This document shows positions 50,869-59,897 of a stretch of DNA of 64,000 nt, in pieces. The position numbers were made by a program, and so were the translations under genes. How positions within the stretch are numbered: position 1 is the first letter of the stretch; the number at the start of each line of letters is the position of its first letter. Location: positions 48,288 to 112,287 of the forward strand of contig CAMJHQ010000009.1 of assembly GCA_946405625.1 (NCBI GenBank). The letters are read 5' to 3'. The notes under the pieces are model-generated. The model searched no databases. It was not told where the DNA came from and saw only the letters and a list, made by a program, of their open reading frames with translations. Source of the stretch: an uncultured Lachnospiraceae bacterium. Its GTDB lineage: Bacteria; Bacillota; Clostridia; Lachnospirales; Lachnospiraceae.

Positions 50869-52119
50869 ATGAAAAGAAAAGCAATAATTATATTTTTATG
50901 TATGGTATGGATTCTGATCTGCTTTATTGGAGTGTTTGTTCCTAAGGAATACTTGTCTTCATTACCTGATGAAATATCAGTGATAAGTCAGCCCTCAAAG
51001 AATGATATTGTCGAGTTTTACGATATTACACTTACAAAAGTATATAGGGAAAACGGAAAATATTTTTTATCTTCACAAAGTCTTAAATACAACACTGAAC
51101 CTAAGATTGTTGAGTTGACAAAAAAAGAATACCGATATTGTACAAGAGTTGATGAGTATAGATTGAAAAATCAGAGGACGGGCGGAGGCTCCAATTATGA
51201 TATAAGTGTTAAAAAAGGTGATAAGGAGGAAAAATACAATTATGACCTCCTGGTATCTCCTTTATATGAAATTCAAAGAATTAAAAATATCAAGAGGGAT
51301 GAATTTGATTCAAAGAATGATACAGATAAAAAGCTTGCAGAACTTGAAAACTTTTTGGATGAAGGCAAGTTTGAAATGGCGTTTTTGTTTTATCCCGATC
51401 TCGAAAAAGACAGGAATTATCGATATTATTACAAGAATGCATGCTGCATAGATTATGATGATAAATGGAATACTTTATACAAGGAATATAAGTATGAGCA
51501 GGATTTAAATATTTTCTTATTAAAAAAATATGAAAAAGGTCAGATTAATTTAAAAGATATTGATTTAAAGGCCGATCTGGATAAGAAGGAAGAGCTGTTT
51601 AATAGTATAACGGGAAATACAACGAATTATAGGAGAGGGACAGGATATGATTACGATATAATGCTCAAACAGAATGACAAACCTATTACTTGGGAATCAA
51701 AACAATACATATTAGATAAAACGACAAAACGGCTTGATGGATATGATAAAACGGCTTATGAGTATATAAAATACGGAGAGGATGGATTATGTGCCGTTGA
51801 ATTATATCTGCCGAATGAAAATGATATTTATATTCTATTTGTGAAAAAACCCTTCTTGATGCCGAAGTGGTATTTGGAATGGTCAGTAAATACGATTCTT
51901 CTGAATGACGAGGTTGATATATCTCCGGGATTTATATATGAATTGGTATGTTTCTTAATTCTTACAATACCGGTATGTTTAGGCATAGTATTCTTTCGGT
52001 TTGGTTTTAAAAAACGGAAATCGAAAAAGATTAACGATGCACGGATAGATGACGAACTGACAGGTGACAATGATGAACCGGCAAGTGTAGATGAATCGAA
52101 GGACGTAGAAAAATCATAG
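50869..52119 (+). CDS. Membrane protein of unknown function
   Basis: Start ATG 50869 follows GGGAG by 6 bp; ATGs at 50842 and 50852 lack sites or frame support. The product has about 416 residues: an N-terminal membrane helix (about 4-24), a large extracytoplasmic region rich in Lys, Tyr, Asp and Glu (about 30-355), a second helix (about 365-388) and a charged cytoplasmic tail. I recognise no family. It is A/T-rich with many Lys/Asn/Tyr codons compared with its neighbours. It overlaps the convergent DUF3021-like gene by 6 bp. Confidence 0.65.
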   Translation: MKRKAIIIFLCMVWILICFIGVFVPKEYLSSLPDEISVISQPSKNDIVEFYDITLTKVYRENGKYFLSSQSLKYNTEPKIVELTKKEYRYCTRVDEYRLKNQRTGGGSNYDISVKKGDKEEKYNYDLLVSPLYEIQRIKNIKRDEFDSKNDTDKKLAELENFLDEGKFEMAFLFYPDLEKDRNYRYYYKNACCIDYDDKWNTLYKEYKYEQDLNIFLLKKYEKGQINLKDIDLKADLDKKEELFNSITGNTTNYRRGTGYDYDIMLKQNDKPITWESKQYILDKTTKRLDGYDKTAYEYIKYGEDGLCAVELYLPNENDIYILFVKKPFLMPKWYLEWSVNTILLNDEVDISPGFIYELVCFLILTIPVCLGIVFFRFGFKKRKSKKINDARIDDELTGDNDEPASVDESKDVEKS

Positions 52120-52548
52120 GCTGTCTTTATATGCATTTAGCTTTTCTGTATAATCTACCGCTTTTCTTTTCATGATAAGCATATCTATTAAAAGAGATAT
52201 TAAATACATTAATACGATTATCGTAAAGAATATAATCCATAATATAGTGCTTCCGTTTTCCTGAAATATTCCCATCATATAAAACATGAAGATTTCAGCC
52301 GGTATAAAAAGAATATAGAAGCATGTAAGAGAGAAGATAAAACCGCGTCGTGAGACAGCCCTTGTTCTGAAACAAAGGCAGAAACTTAGAGCTCCCCATA
52401 TGCACAGGATAAGAAGCTTCAGAAGAAAGCTTACGGTAATCGTTGACTGTCCGTTGATCAGCGATACAGTGAGAACGCATATTATGAGCCATGAATATGC
52501 AAATGCTACGCCATCTCTTAAGTTTTTTAAAATCGCTTTTATTCCCAT
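52114..52548 (-). CDS. DUF3021-like four-helix membrane protein
   Basis: A 144-residue protein with four hydrophobic segments (about 18-38, 42-62, 70-95 and 103-128). DUF3021 proteins are typically encoded just after a LytTR regulator and are thought to restrain or partner it; that is the basis of the call. It follows the LytTR gene by 2 bp and ends convergent with the 50869 gene. Confidence 0.7.
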   Translation of the reverse strand: MGIKAILKNLRDGVAFAYSWLIICVLTVSLINGQSTITVSFLLKLLILCIWGALSFCLCFRTRAVSRRGFIFSLTCFYILFIPAEIFMFYMMGIFQENGSTILWIIFFTIIVLMYLISLLIDMLIMKRKAVDYTEKLNAYKDSL

Positions 52549-52550
52549 AT

Positions 52551-52994
52551 CTAATTTCCTATTCCAAGCAGTTTCTTCAGCTCGGCTGCATATCTTCTGG
52601 ATACTACTATGTTTTCTCCGTTAGTCAGTGTGGCAAGTATGTTTCTTGTAATCTCAGGCTTAAGTTTTTCAACTTTGTTTAAATGTATAATAGTGGATTT
52701 GGAACAGCGGAAAAAATCACGTTTATCCAATATATCCTCAAGTTCATATAACCTTTTATCAGTCAGTAAAACCTGGTTTTCCGTGTAGATAAAGGTTTTC
52801 TTATCCACAGATTCTATATACAGAATAGCACTTTGGGCTACATTTACCATTGTCCCTTCTTTCATGGCAGGGATATAGGCTCTGTAGCGATGTATATAGC
52901 GTTCGAGCTTTGACACTTCTTCTGTAATATCGCGGCAATGAATTTCCACATATAATGTTTCTGTAGTTTGATCGTTTTTTATATCAACTTTCAA
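52551..52994 (-). CDS. LytTR-domain DNA-binding regulator
   Basis: A 147-residue protein with a TTG start overlapping the previous gene by 11 bp. The N-terminal 50 residues form a small alpha/beta segment. The C-terminal LytTR domain (about 50-145) has ILYIESVDKKTFIYT, RLYELEDIL and FFRCSKSTIIHLNKVEKL. No receiver domain, so this is the receiver-less, membrane-partnered class. The near-consensus operator upstream of the operon indicates autoregulation. Confidence 0.88.
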   Translation of the reverse strand: MKVDIKNDQTTETLYVEIHCRDITEEVSKLERYIHRYRAYIPAMKEGTMVNVAQSAILYIESVDKKTFIYTENQVLLTDKRLYELEDILDKRDFFRCSKSTIIHLNKVEKLKPEITRNILATLTNGENIVVSRRYAAELKKLLGIGN

Positions 52995-53559
52995 CTCTAT
53001 CTGCCTTTCTGATGTCTGTAAAAAGCAATGTGCTGATAATGATCTGCATGATGATCATAAAGAGGGCTGTAAAAGTGCTGCCCCATATCAGATTTATGAT
53101 CAGGGCTCCTAATGTTTCTACTACGGATGTTACGAAATAAGCTTTGCTGTCGTATATCATGCCGTACGGTAAGAGATGTGCCCCGAATACCATCGCATAT
53201 AGCATGAGCATGGCGTTCGGATTACAGCTGTATGCCCACATTACGATTAATAAGTAAAGCATCTGGTTTATGGTAAATAAGAATCCAAGTTTGTTGACCG
53301 GATTTTTGCTCTTTATAAAAATGTCGGCTTTAACAAGTTTTGAAAATGCATATGCCAGCGGAATCAGAAAAACCGAACTGGTAAAGGTCAGAAGATTGCG
53401 ATGTATAACGTCGATATTCAGGAATTGAATACCGAATATCAGTGACCAGATAATGACCGAGGCCATCATAAACGGCAGTCCCTTTTTTTGTATCTTCTGA
53501 GCGTCCTTTTTTAATTCCTCGTATGATATCTTCAATTCTTCAATCCTTGATGTTTCCAT
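52984..53559 (-). CDS. Six- to seven-helix membrane protein of the LytTR operon
   Basis: A 191-residue protein with hydrophobic segments about 28-50, 58-75, 88-108, 112-130, 133-150 and 155-182, after a charged N-terminal helix (EELKISYEELKKDAQKIQKK). It resembles DUF7010-type proteins, a low-confidence recollection. AAGGAGG precedes the ATG. It is the first gene of the operon and probably a partner or target of the LytTR regulator. Confidence 0.68.
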   Translation of the reverse strand: METSRIEELKISYEELKKDAQKIQKKGLPFMMASVIIWSLIFGIQFLNIDVIHRNLLTFTSSVFLIPLAYAFSKLVKADIFIKSKNPVNKLGFLFTINQMLYLLIVMWAYSCNPNAMLMLYAMVFGAHLLPYGMIYDSKAYFVTSVVETLGALIINLIWGSTFTALFMIIMQIIISTLLFTDIRKADRVES

Positions 53560-53958
53560 AGTAAACCTCCTTGTTGAAAATAAAATTTCATGATGTTTTG
53601 TTATGGCTACATCTTAAGGGAATCGTTTTTTCAGCACAATATCTGTACAACCAAGCGGTACATTTTATCATACTAAGCGGACAAAAATATAAACATTCTT
53701 AGAAACTATTCGTAGTTTTAAAATATTCATAGTCAGTTTTACATACAAGTAAGCACACTGTCTATGAATGTTTGTAATGGTGAATAGCAACCATGAGTTA
53801 ATTATATACGTAAGAAATGAGCGATACAATCTTAATATATGATATAATAAACATGACATACAGATGACATGTTATATCTGCTATGATACCGGTATGGAAT
53901 TTCAAGATAACAACGAAATGCATTGCCGGCTAAGCATGAGAAAGGAAGTTATTTAGAA
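53560..53958. other. 400-bp divergent gap between the LytTR operon and the WYL gene
   Basis: Holds the LytTR operon promoter and operator (next entry) and a plus-strand extended -10 TG-A-TATAAT (hexamer 53843-53848) for the WYL gene. No credible gene is seen. Confidence 0.7.
53611..53681 (-). promoter_or_regulatory. LytTR operator and promoter of the LytTR operon
   Basis: Minus-strand half-sites TCCGCTTAG (53681-53673) and ACCGCTTGG (53659-53651) lie 13 bp apart with a 22-bp period, each matching 8 of 9 positions of the LytTR consensus WMMGTTNRK. Downstream are -35 TTGTGC (53639-53634), a 17-bp spacer and -10 TAAGAT (53616-53611). The operator ends 11 bp before the -35, a position fitting activation. 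Confidence 0.7.
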
Positions 53959-54867
53959 ATGAAAATAGACAGGTTGATCGGGATTCTTTCGGTGCTGTTG
54001 CAGGAAGAAAAAACTACGGCACCTGAACTCGCAGAGAGGTTTGAAGTTTCAAGAAGAACAATTAACAGAGATATAGAAGATCTATGCAGGGCGGGGATTC
54101 CGATACAGACTATCCAGGGAACCGGTGGCGGCATAAGTATTATGGAAGGCTACCGAATGGATCGTACGATTCTTACTTCGAAGGATATGCAGGTGATCCT
54201 TGCGGGACTCAGAAGTCTTGATAGCGTAAGCGGAAGCAGATACTATGGGCAGCTGATGGAGAAGATTCAGGCAGGATCTTCGGATTTTGTAAGCGGCCGT
54301 GATTCGATATTGATCGACCTGTCGTCCTGGTATAAGGGTTCGCTTGCACCGAAGATTGAAGTGATACAGGATGCGATCGAGAATCGCAATCATTTGAAGT
54401 TCAAGTATTATGCACCTTCCGGAGAAAGCAGGCGTACGATAGAACCGTATTATATTATCTATAAATGGACCAGCTGGTATGTTTACGGATGGTGTCTGAA
54501 AAGGAAGGACTTCAGGTTGTTTAAGCTGAATCGAATGGATAAGGTTGATCGGACAAAGGATACATTTGTCTGCAGAAATGTTCCCCAGCCGGAGCTATCG
54601 GCAGAGCTGTCCTATCCTCGTGAAATTGTTCTGAAGGCTCTTTTTGCTCCGGATATGAAGTGGCGTCTGGTTGAAGAATTCGGACCGGAATGCTATGAGG
54701 AGGAAGAAGACGGAAGACTCCTTCTGGTTGAGGATTACTACGATTTTGATAACATGATCATGTGGCTGCTTACCTTCGGAGATAAGGTGGAAGTCCTGGA
54801 GCCGCAGGTGGCGAGAGAAAGGCTGAGAGATATCGCGGATGCGATGAGTAAGATGTATGAACCTTGA
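53959..54867 (+). CDS. WYL-domain transcriptional regulator (YafY-like)
   Basis: Start ATG 53959 follows AAAGGA by 12 bp; an in-frame TTG at 53923 is weaker. The product has about 302 residues. An N-terminal HTH_11-type winged helix (RLIGILSVLLQEEKTTAPELAERFEVSRRTINRDIEDL) precedes a WYL ligand domain with KWTSWYVYGWCLKRKDFRLFKLNRM, and a C-terminal WCX-like extension. WYL regulators commonly sense nucleic acids or cellular damage and can repress or activate. It heads the plus-strand stress-gene run. Confidence 0.9.
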   Translation: MKIDRLIGILSVLLQEEKTTAPELAERFEVSRRTINRDIEDLCRAGIPIQTIQGTGGGISIMEGYRMDRTILTSKDMQVILAGLRSLDSVSGSRYYGQLMEKIQAGSSDFVSGRDSILIDLSSWYKGSLAPKIEVIQDAIENRNHLKFKYYAPSGESRRTIEPYYIIYKWTSWYVYGWCLKRKDFRLFKLNRMDKVDRTKDTFVCRNVPQPELSAELSYPREIVLKALFAPDMKWRLVEEFGPECYEEEEDGRLLLVEDYYDFDNMIMWLLTFGDKVEVLEPQVARERLRDIADAMSKMYEP

Positions 54868-54934
54868 GCGTGAATTACGTGATGGGGATTTAGAAAGAGA
54901 ATAGCTTATACTGGTCAGAAAGGTGGAATAAATA

Positions 54935-55300
54935 ATGAGTGAGATTGAAAGATATGATGTCAATGAACAGTGGGCACATTCGGGAATTATCAAGGCTGGA
55001 GATTTCTGCTTCCTGGGTTATTGCGCGGGAAATGTCGGTGGAACGATTGAGGAACAGATCAACGGTGCCTTCGATCAGATGGAAGAGAGACTTGCAATGG
55101 CCGGACTTACACTTGAAAATGTAGTCCAGATGGACTGCCTCTTCAGGGATGTATGGAATATTCCGGTGATGGAGAAGATTATCAAAGAACGTTTCAACGG
55201 AAAGTATCCGGTGCGTAAATCCATTCAGACTGAGTTTGCACATGTCGGCGGACCGGAAGGACTTCTGTTCCAGGTGGATGGAGTGGCGTACTGCGGATGA
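54935..55300 (+). CDS. RidA-family protein
   Basis: A 121-residue YjgF/YER057c-type protein. RidA enzymes hydrolyse reactive enamine/imine intermediates. The signature region GNVGGTIEEQINGAFDQMEERLAMAGL is present; the canonical catalytic Arg corresponds to the Arg in KYPVRKSIQ. Overlaps the next gene by 4 bp. The family includes non-deaminase subgroups, so the exact substrate is open. Confidence 0.88.
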   Translation: MSEIERYDVNEQWAHSGIIKAGDFCFLGYCAGNVGGTIEEQINGAFDQMEERLAMAGLTLENVVQMDCLFRDVWNIPVMEKIIKERFNGKYPVRKSIQTEFAHVGGPEGLLFQVDGVAYCG

Positions 55301-56508
55301 ATTACTTAACAATCACAAAAAAACAGGCAGCCCAGTTTGTTCTCAGAAAGCAGGGACTGATCGGTTCCTACAGGTTTGCCGGAAAAGACGGCGCATATAG
55401 CTATGTCCGTCAGGCGGGATGTATACAGTATGATCCCGTTGATGTATGTGGTAAGAATGCGGAGTTGACACTCCAGTCGAGAGTAAAGGGATTTAAGAAA
55501 TCAATGCTGAAAGAACTTCTCTATGAAGACCGGAAGCTGGTCGACTATGTAGATAAGGAGCTTTCCATATGGCCGACAGAGGACTGGCCTTACTTTTCTT
55601 CGTACAGAGAATTAAGCCTTGAGACAGGCGAAACCTTTGAAGGAATGAAGGAGCTTAAGGAAAAGGCCATCGCATATATCAGAGAGAACGGACCTGTATG
55701 CAGTGATACGCTTCCTATTGAAGGAGAGATATATTGGCATTCTTCGATGCACTGGAGCGGTAACTGGGATAAGAAGTCGCAGGCCGCGAGATCGGTGCTG
55801 GAACAGCTCTATACTGATGGAGAACTGATAATCCATCATAAGAACGGAAGCAGGAAATATTATGATCTTGCGGAGCAGTATATATCCAAGGATATTCTTG
55901 AAAGAGAGAATCCGTGTCTGAGTGAGGAAGATTATATAGCGTGGCGTGTGCTTCGCAGGATCGGAGCAGTCGGACTCATCTGGGACAAGAACAGCACGGC
56001 ATTTCTGGGAATATATCTTAAGGCGGAAATGAGAAAAAAGATCCTTGCAAGACTCATGGAGGAAAATCGCATCCGCATGTGTTATGTGGAAGGAATTAAG
56101 GTTCCTTTTTACTACCGCGCAGAGGACGAAGAACTGATGAAGGAAGTGCTTGAGGGAAGTGCGGACATTAAACCGCGTATGGCTTTTATAGCACCGCTTG
56201 ACCCGATGATGTGGGATAAGGAACTTATATATGCATTGTGGGACTTCAGGTATTCCTGGGAGATTTATACTCCGAAGACTAAACGTAAGTACGGATATTA
56301 TACGCTGCCGATCATTTATGGAGACAGATTTGTGGGGCGTATTGATACTGCGGCAGATCGTAAGAACAAAGTCTTATCGGTAAAGGGATTATGGTGGGAG
56401 GACGGTATCCGCCATACAAAGAAGATGGATAAGGCATTGGAGCGGACGCTTCGGACATTTGCGAAGTTTAATGATTGTAACGATATTGAGATGTGTATTG
56501 AGGGATGA
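55297..56508 (+). CDS. YcaQ-like (HTH_42) winged-helix DNA glycosylase family protein
   Basis: A 403-residue protein beginning MNYLTITKKQAAQFVLRKQGL, with GCIQYDPVDVCGKNAELTLQSRV, DYVDKELSIWP and KNSTAFLGIYLKAEMRKKIL. These correspond to the YcaQ/AlkX family, whose members repair interstrand crosslinks and unhook alkylated bases. The catalytic QxD motif would be Q-Y-D in IQYDP. It starts inside the end of ridA (ATGA overlap), so the two are co-translated. Confidence 0.8.
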   Translation: MNYLTITKKQAAQFVLRKQGLIGSYRFAGKDGAYSYVRQAGCIQYDPVDVCGKNAELTLQSRVKGFKKSMLKELLYEDRKLVDYVDKELSIWPTEDWPYFSSYRELSLETGETFEGMKELKEKAIAYIRENGPVCSDTLPIEGEIYWHSSMHWSGNWDKKSQAARSVLEQLYTDGELIIHHKNGSRKYYDLAEQYISKDILERENPCLSEEDYIAWRVLRRIGAVGLIWDKNSTAFLGIYLKAEMRKKILARLMEENRIRMCYVEGIKVPFYYRAEDEELMKEVLEGSADIKPRMAFIAPLDPMMWDKELIYALWDFRYSWEIYTPKTKRKYGYYTLPIIYGDRFVGRIDTAADRKNKVLSVKGLWWEDGIRHTKKMDKALERTLRTFAKFNDCNDIEMCIEG

Positions 56509-56511
56509 GAG

Positions 56512-57390
56512 ATGCATTTTGTTGATGCCAAGGGAATTCTGACAAGTAATAATGGTATGCACGGAATGAACATTTACCGTGGCTGCAGTCACGGCTGCAT
56601 ATACTGTGACAGCAGGAGTAAATGCTATCAGTTCACGCATCCTTTCGAGGATATCGAGGTGAAGCGGAATGCACCGGAACTTCTGGAACAGACACTCAGA
56701 ACCAAGAGGAAGAGGTGCATGATCGGAACAGGAGCTATGTCCGACCCGTATATGCATTGTGAGGAAGAATTGGGGCTCACGAGAAAGTGCCTGGAGGTAA
56801 TAAGTAAATATGAGTTCGGAGCTGCAATCCAGACTAAATCAGATAGGATACTTCGGGACATTGATCTTCTGGATGAGATCAATCAAAAAGCGAAATGTGT
56901 AGTGCAGATAACATTGACAACATTTGACGATGACCTGTGCCGGATCCTCGAACCGAATGTCTGTAACACCAAGAGACGCATAGAAGTTCTGGAAGAAATG
57001 CAGAAAAGGGGAATTCCGACAATTGTATGGCTTTCACCGATTCTGCCTTTTATAAATGACACGGAGGAAAATATAACCTCTATCCTGAACGAATGCGCAC
57101 GTGTAGGCGTAAAGGGCATCATCGATTTCGGAATGGGACTTACACTCCGCGATGGTGACAGAGAGTATTACTACGCGGCACTTGATAAGCATTTTCCGGG
57201 ACTTAAGAAGAAGTATATAGAGACGTACGGAAATTCATATATTATACCGAGCCCGAATGGGAGAAGACTGACGAAGGTATTTAAAAGTATCTGTAAAGAA
57301 AATGGAATGCTTTCGACACCGGAAGAATGCTTTGCATATCTGAATGAACTTCCGGAGAAGTATCAGCAGATGAGCTTGTTTGATATGTAA
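56512..57390 (+). CDS. SPL-like radical SAM protein
   Basis: A 292-residue radical SAM protein with the [4Fe-4S] motif C25-x3-C29-x2-C32 (GCSHGCIYC), GTGAMSDPYMHCEEELGLTR and the barrel motif VQITLTTFDDDLCRILEPN. It resembles the Rv2578c/SPL group related to spore photoproduct lyase; actual substrate unknown. The C-terminus is QMSLFDM (286-292), close to the beta-clamp-binding consensus QL(S/D)LF. It starts 3 bp after the YcaQ-like gene. Confidence 0.85.
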   Translation: MHFVDAKGILTSNNGMHGMNIYRGCSHGCIYCDSRSKCYQFTHPFEDIEVKRNAPELLEQTLRTKRKRCMIGTGAMSDPYMHCEEELGLTRKCLEVISKYEFGAAIQTKSDRILRDIDLLDEINQKAKCVVQITLTTFDDDLCRILEPNVCNTKRRIEVLEEMQKRGIPTIVWLSPILPFINDTEENITSILNECARVGVKGIIDFGMGLTLRDGDREYYYAALDKHFPGLKKKYIETYGNSYIIPSPNGRRLTKVFKSICKENGMLSTPEECFAYLNELPEKYQQMSLFDM

Positions 57391-57404
57391 TAAGGAGATT
57401 TGAA

Positions 57405-57806
57405 ATGCGATTAGACGGATTTGGATTATTAGTAAATGATATGGCGGCGATGATAAGATTCTACAGAGATGTTCTCGGATTCGAGATTAAAGAAGCAGAA
57501 GATACCTCAAATGTTTATCTTATCAAGGATGATACGCTTTTCCTTCTGTATGGAAGGAAAGATTTTGAAGAGATGACCAATAGGAAATATGAATATATCA
57601 AGGGACTGAATGGTCACTTTGAAATTGCTTTATATGTAGATACGTTTGAGGAAGTAGATGCGGAATATAAGAAAGCAATTGAAAAGGGAGCGGTTTCCGT
57701 ACTTGAACCGACCACAGAGCCTTGGGGACAGAGAACCTGCTATATAGCAGATCCCGAAGGCAACCTGATTGAGATCGGATCTTTCAACAAACCGTTCAGA
57801 AGCTGA
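57405..57806 (+). CDS. VOC-family (glyoxalase-like) protein
   Basis: A 133-residue, two betaalphabetabetabeta-module protein: GFGLLVNDMAAMIRFYRDVLGFEIKEAED in the first half and GHFEIALYVDTFEEVDAEYKKAIEKGA plus CYIADPEGNLIEIGSF in the second. These folds bind metal or hold antibiotics such as bleomycin/fosfomycin-type ligands; the substrate is open. AAGGAG lies 8 bp before the ATG. Confidence 0.87.
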   Translation: MRLDGFGLLVNDMAAMIRFYRDVLGFEIKEAEDTSNVYLIKDDTLFLLYGRKDFEEMTNRKYEYIKGLNGHFEIALYVDTFEEVDAEYKKAIEKGAVSVLEPTTEPWGQRTCYIADPEGNLIEIGSFNKPFRS

Positions 57807-57885
57807 TCGGGATGTTTTGATGGTGAAATGCCAAATGCTTGCGACATTTGCTTGTAACAAAATGATCAGAAAAGGGGATACGAAT

Positions 57886-58539
57886 ATGCCATTCGATTAT
57901 AAGAAAGAGTATAAAGAGTTTTATATGCCGAAGAATGTACCGTCCATCGTTACTGTTCCGAAAATGAATTATATAGCGGTGAGAGGCAGCGGCAATCCGA
58001 ATGATGAGGACGGAGAATATAAGCAGGCCATAGGACTTCTGTATGGAATTGCATTTACTATTAAAATGAGCAAAAAGGGTGATCATCGGATTGAAGGCTA
58101 TTTTGACTATGTGGTCCCGCCGCTTGAAGGCTTCTGGTGGCAGGGAGACGGAAGTGGTTCCGATGGTGCTTCGGTTATAGACTATGCTCACAAGGAAGAA
58201 TTCAAATGGATATCGCTCATAAGACTTCCGGATTTTGTTACTGAGGAAGATTTTGCTTGGGCAGTTAAAGAAGCAACAGTTAAGAAAAAAACGGATTTTT
58301 CAAAAGTCGAATTTTTAACATATGATGAAGGACTGTGTGTACAATGCATGCACATCGGTCCGTATGATGATGAACCGGCTACAGTGGATGCAATGCATAA
58401 ATATATGGAAGAGCAGGGGTATGTCCTTGATATCACCGGTAATAGATATCATCATGAGATATATCTCAGTGATGTGAGGAAGGTGTCACCGGAGAAGCTT
58501 AAGACGGTAATACGTCATCCGATTAGGCGAGCGGTATGA
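57886..58539 (+). CDS. GyrI-like small-molecule-binding protein
   Basis: About 217 residues from ATG 57886 (AAGGGG about 9 bp upstream; upstream in-frame starts overlap the VOC gene). It carries MNYIAVRGSGNPNDEDGEYKQAIGLLYGIAFTIKM and ...MHIGPYDDEPATVDAMHKYMEEQGY...RYHHEIYLSDVRKV, matching free-standing GyrI-like domains with a duplicated SHS2 fold. Members bind or hydrolyse cyclopropanoids and drugs. It lies in the same-strand stress run. Confidence 0.87.
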   Translation: MPFDYKKEYKEFYMPKNVPSIVTVPKMNYIAVRGSGNPNDEDGEYKQAIGLLYGIAFTIKMSKKGDHRIEGYFDYVVPPLEGFWWQGDGSGSDGASVIDYAHKEEFKWISLIRLPDFVTEEDFAWAVKEATVKKKTDFSKVEFLTYDEGLCVQCMHIGPYDDEPATVDAMHKYMEEQGYVLDITGNRYHHEIYLSDVRKVSPEKLKTVIRHPIRRAV

Positions 58540-58594
58540 CATAGATATCAATAGTTAATATCTGATGTTATGTCGGAAAAGAGGTATTTAGATT

Positions 58595-58975
58595 ATGAAA
58601 TATGAATGGATTGAAGAGTACCTGATGAAGAAAGCAGGAGTGACTAAGGATTTCCAGGCGGAATGGAACTGGATCCGATTTCATATCGGAGGGAAGCTCT
58701 TCGCCGCAATCTGCAGAGATGATCTCGACAAGCCGGTATATATAACATTAAAACTTGATCCGATTGAAGGTGCACTTTACAGAAAGAAATATGAGGATAT
58801 CATTCCGGGCTATTACATGAATAAAGTTCACTGGAATTCGGTGAAGGCCGACGGAAATGTGCCGGATGATGTTGTAAAGGATCTGCTGGACAGCGCATAT
58901 ACAGTGGTTTTTGCCAGCCTCAGCAAGAAGCTGCAGAAGAAGATTATTGAAGATTCAAATCCGGATAACGGTTAA
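58595..58975 (+). CDS. MmcQ/YjbR-family protein
   Basis: A 126-residue protein with the CyaY-like DNA-binding fold of YjbR: AEWNWIRFHIGGKLFAAICRDDLDKPVYITLKLDP and PGYYMNKVHWNSVKADGNVPDDVVKDLLDSAY. The family is named for a mitomycin-related locus; its role is uncertain. GAGG lies before the ATG. Confidence 0.88.
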   Translation: MKYEWIEEYLMKKAGVTKDFQAEWNWIRFHIGGKLFAAICRDDLDKPVYITLKLDPIEGALYRKKYEDIIPGYYMNKVHWNSVKADGNVPDDVVKDLLDSAYTVVFASLSKKLQKKIIEDSNPDNG

Positions 58976-59017
58976 TGTTTTAATAGAAAATAAGGGACAG
59001 ATGGGAGAAATCATATT

Positions 59018-59791
59018 ATGGAATTCGTATACATAAATAAAGATAATCTTGATAAAGAGCACATTTGCTGTGCCATAACAAATAATAAGGATGTGAAGGT
59101 GGCGTCGAAGAAGGCGTGGCTTGCAGACAGATTCGAAGAAGGGCTTGTATTCTTAAAAAGTGCGGAGCGCGGGAAATGTTTCATAGAGTATATTCCGGCG
59201 GAATATGCATGGGTTCCGATAGAAGCGGAAGGCTATATGTATATAGACTGTCTGTGGGTATCAGGTTCCTTAAAGGGACACGGATACTCCTCGGATCTTC
59301 TCACGGCATGTATCAAGGATAGTAAGGCGAAGGGCAAAAAGGGGCTTTGCATATTGTCGGCTGCCAAGAAGAGACCGTTCCTCTCCGACCCTAAGTTCCT
59401 TACTTATAAAGGCTTTAAAGTATCTGATGAGGCGGATAATGGCGTGAGGCTTATGTATCTGCCGTTTGATGAGACCGGCGCTGAGGAACCTGATAATCCG
59501 AGTGCGTTGCTACCGCATTTTAAGGATTGTGCGAAGCATCCGCATATAGATGACAAGGGATACGTACTGTATTATACTAATCAGTGTCCGTTCAATGCGA
59601 AGTATGTACCGATCCTTGAGGAGACAGCGAAGTCAAACGGTATTGCATTTAAAGCGGTAAAGCTTGAAAGCAGAGAGGCCGCACAAAATGCGCCGACACC
59701 GATAACAAATTATGCGCTGTTCCATGACGGAGAGTATATTACAAATGAGCAGATGAATGATAAGAAGTTTTTGAAGCTGGTGAATGGTTGA
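59018..59791 (+). CDS. GNAT acetyltransferase with C-terminal YoaP-like domain
   Basis: A 257-residue protein. The GNAT domain covers about residues 1-150 with the acetyl-CoA loop region WVSGSLKGHGYSSDLL. A YoaP-type domain (about 170-257) contains YYTNQCPFNAKYVPILEETAKSNG, reminiscent of a thioredoxin-like redox site with one Cys. Substrate unknown. Confidence 0.82.
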   Translation: MEFVYINKDNLDKEHICCAITNNKDVKVASKKAWLADRFEEGLVFLKSAERGKCFIEYIPAEYAWVPIEAEGYMYIDCLWVSGSLKGHGYSSDLLTACIKDSKAKGKKGLCILSAAKKRPFLSDPKFLTYKGFKVSDEADNGVRLMYLPFDETGAEEPDNPSALLPHFKDCAKHPHIDDKGYVLYYTNQCPFNAKYVPILEETAKSNGIAFKAVKLESREAAQNAPTPITNYALFHDGEYITNEQMNDKKFLKLVNG

Positions 59792-59897
59792 TTTGCGTAA
59801 GCACGGCAGAGGTTAATGTAGATTTGTAGAATAGGTATCAATGTGTAAGCAAATGGATGCCACTAAGTGAATCGAAGAAAATATCGGAGGATTTACA

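Noticed and set aside
53668..53859. Minus-strand 63-codon frame between the LytTR and WYL genes
   Set aside because: It overlaps the operator/promoter region, lacks a ribosome-binding site and has random-looking composition.
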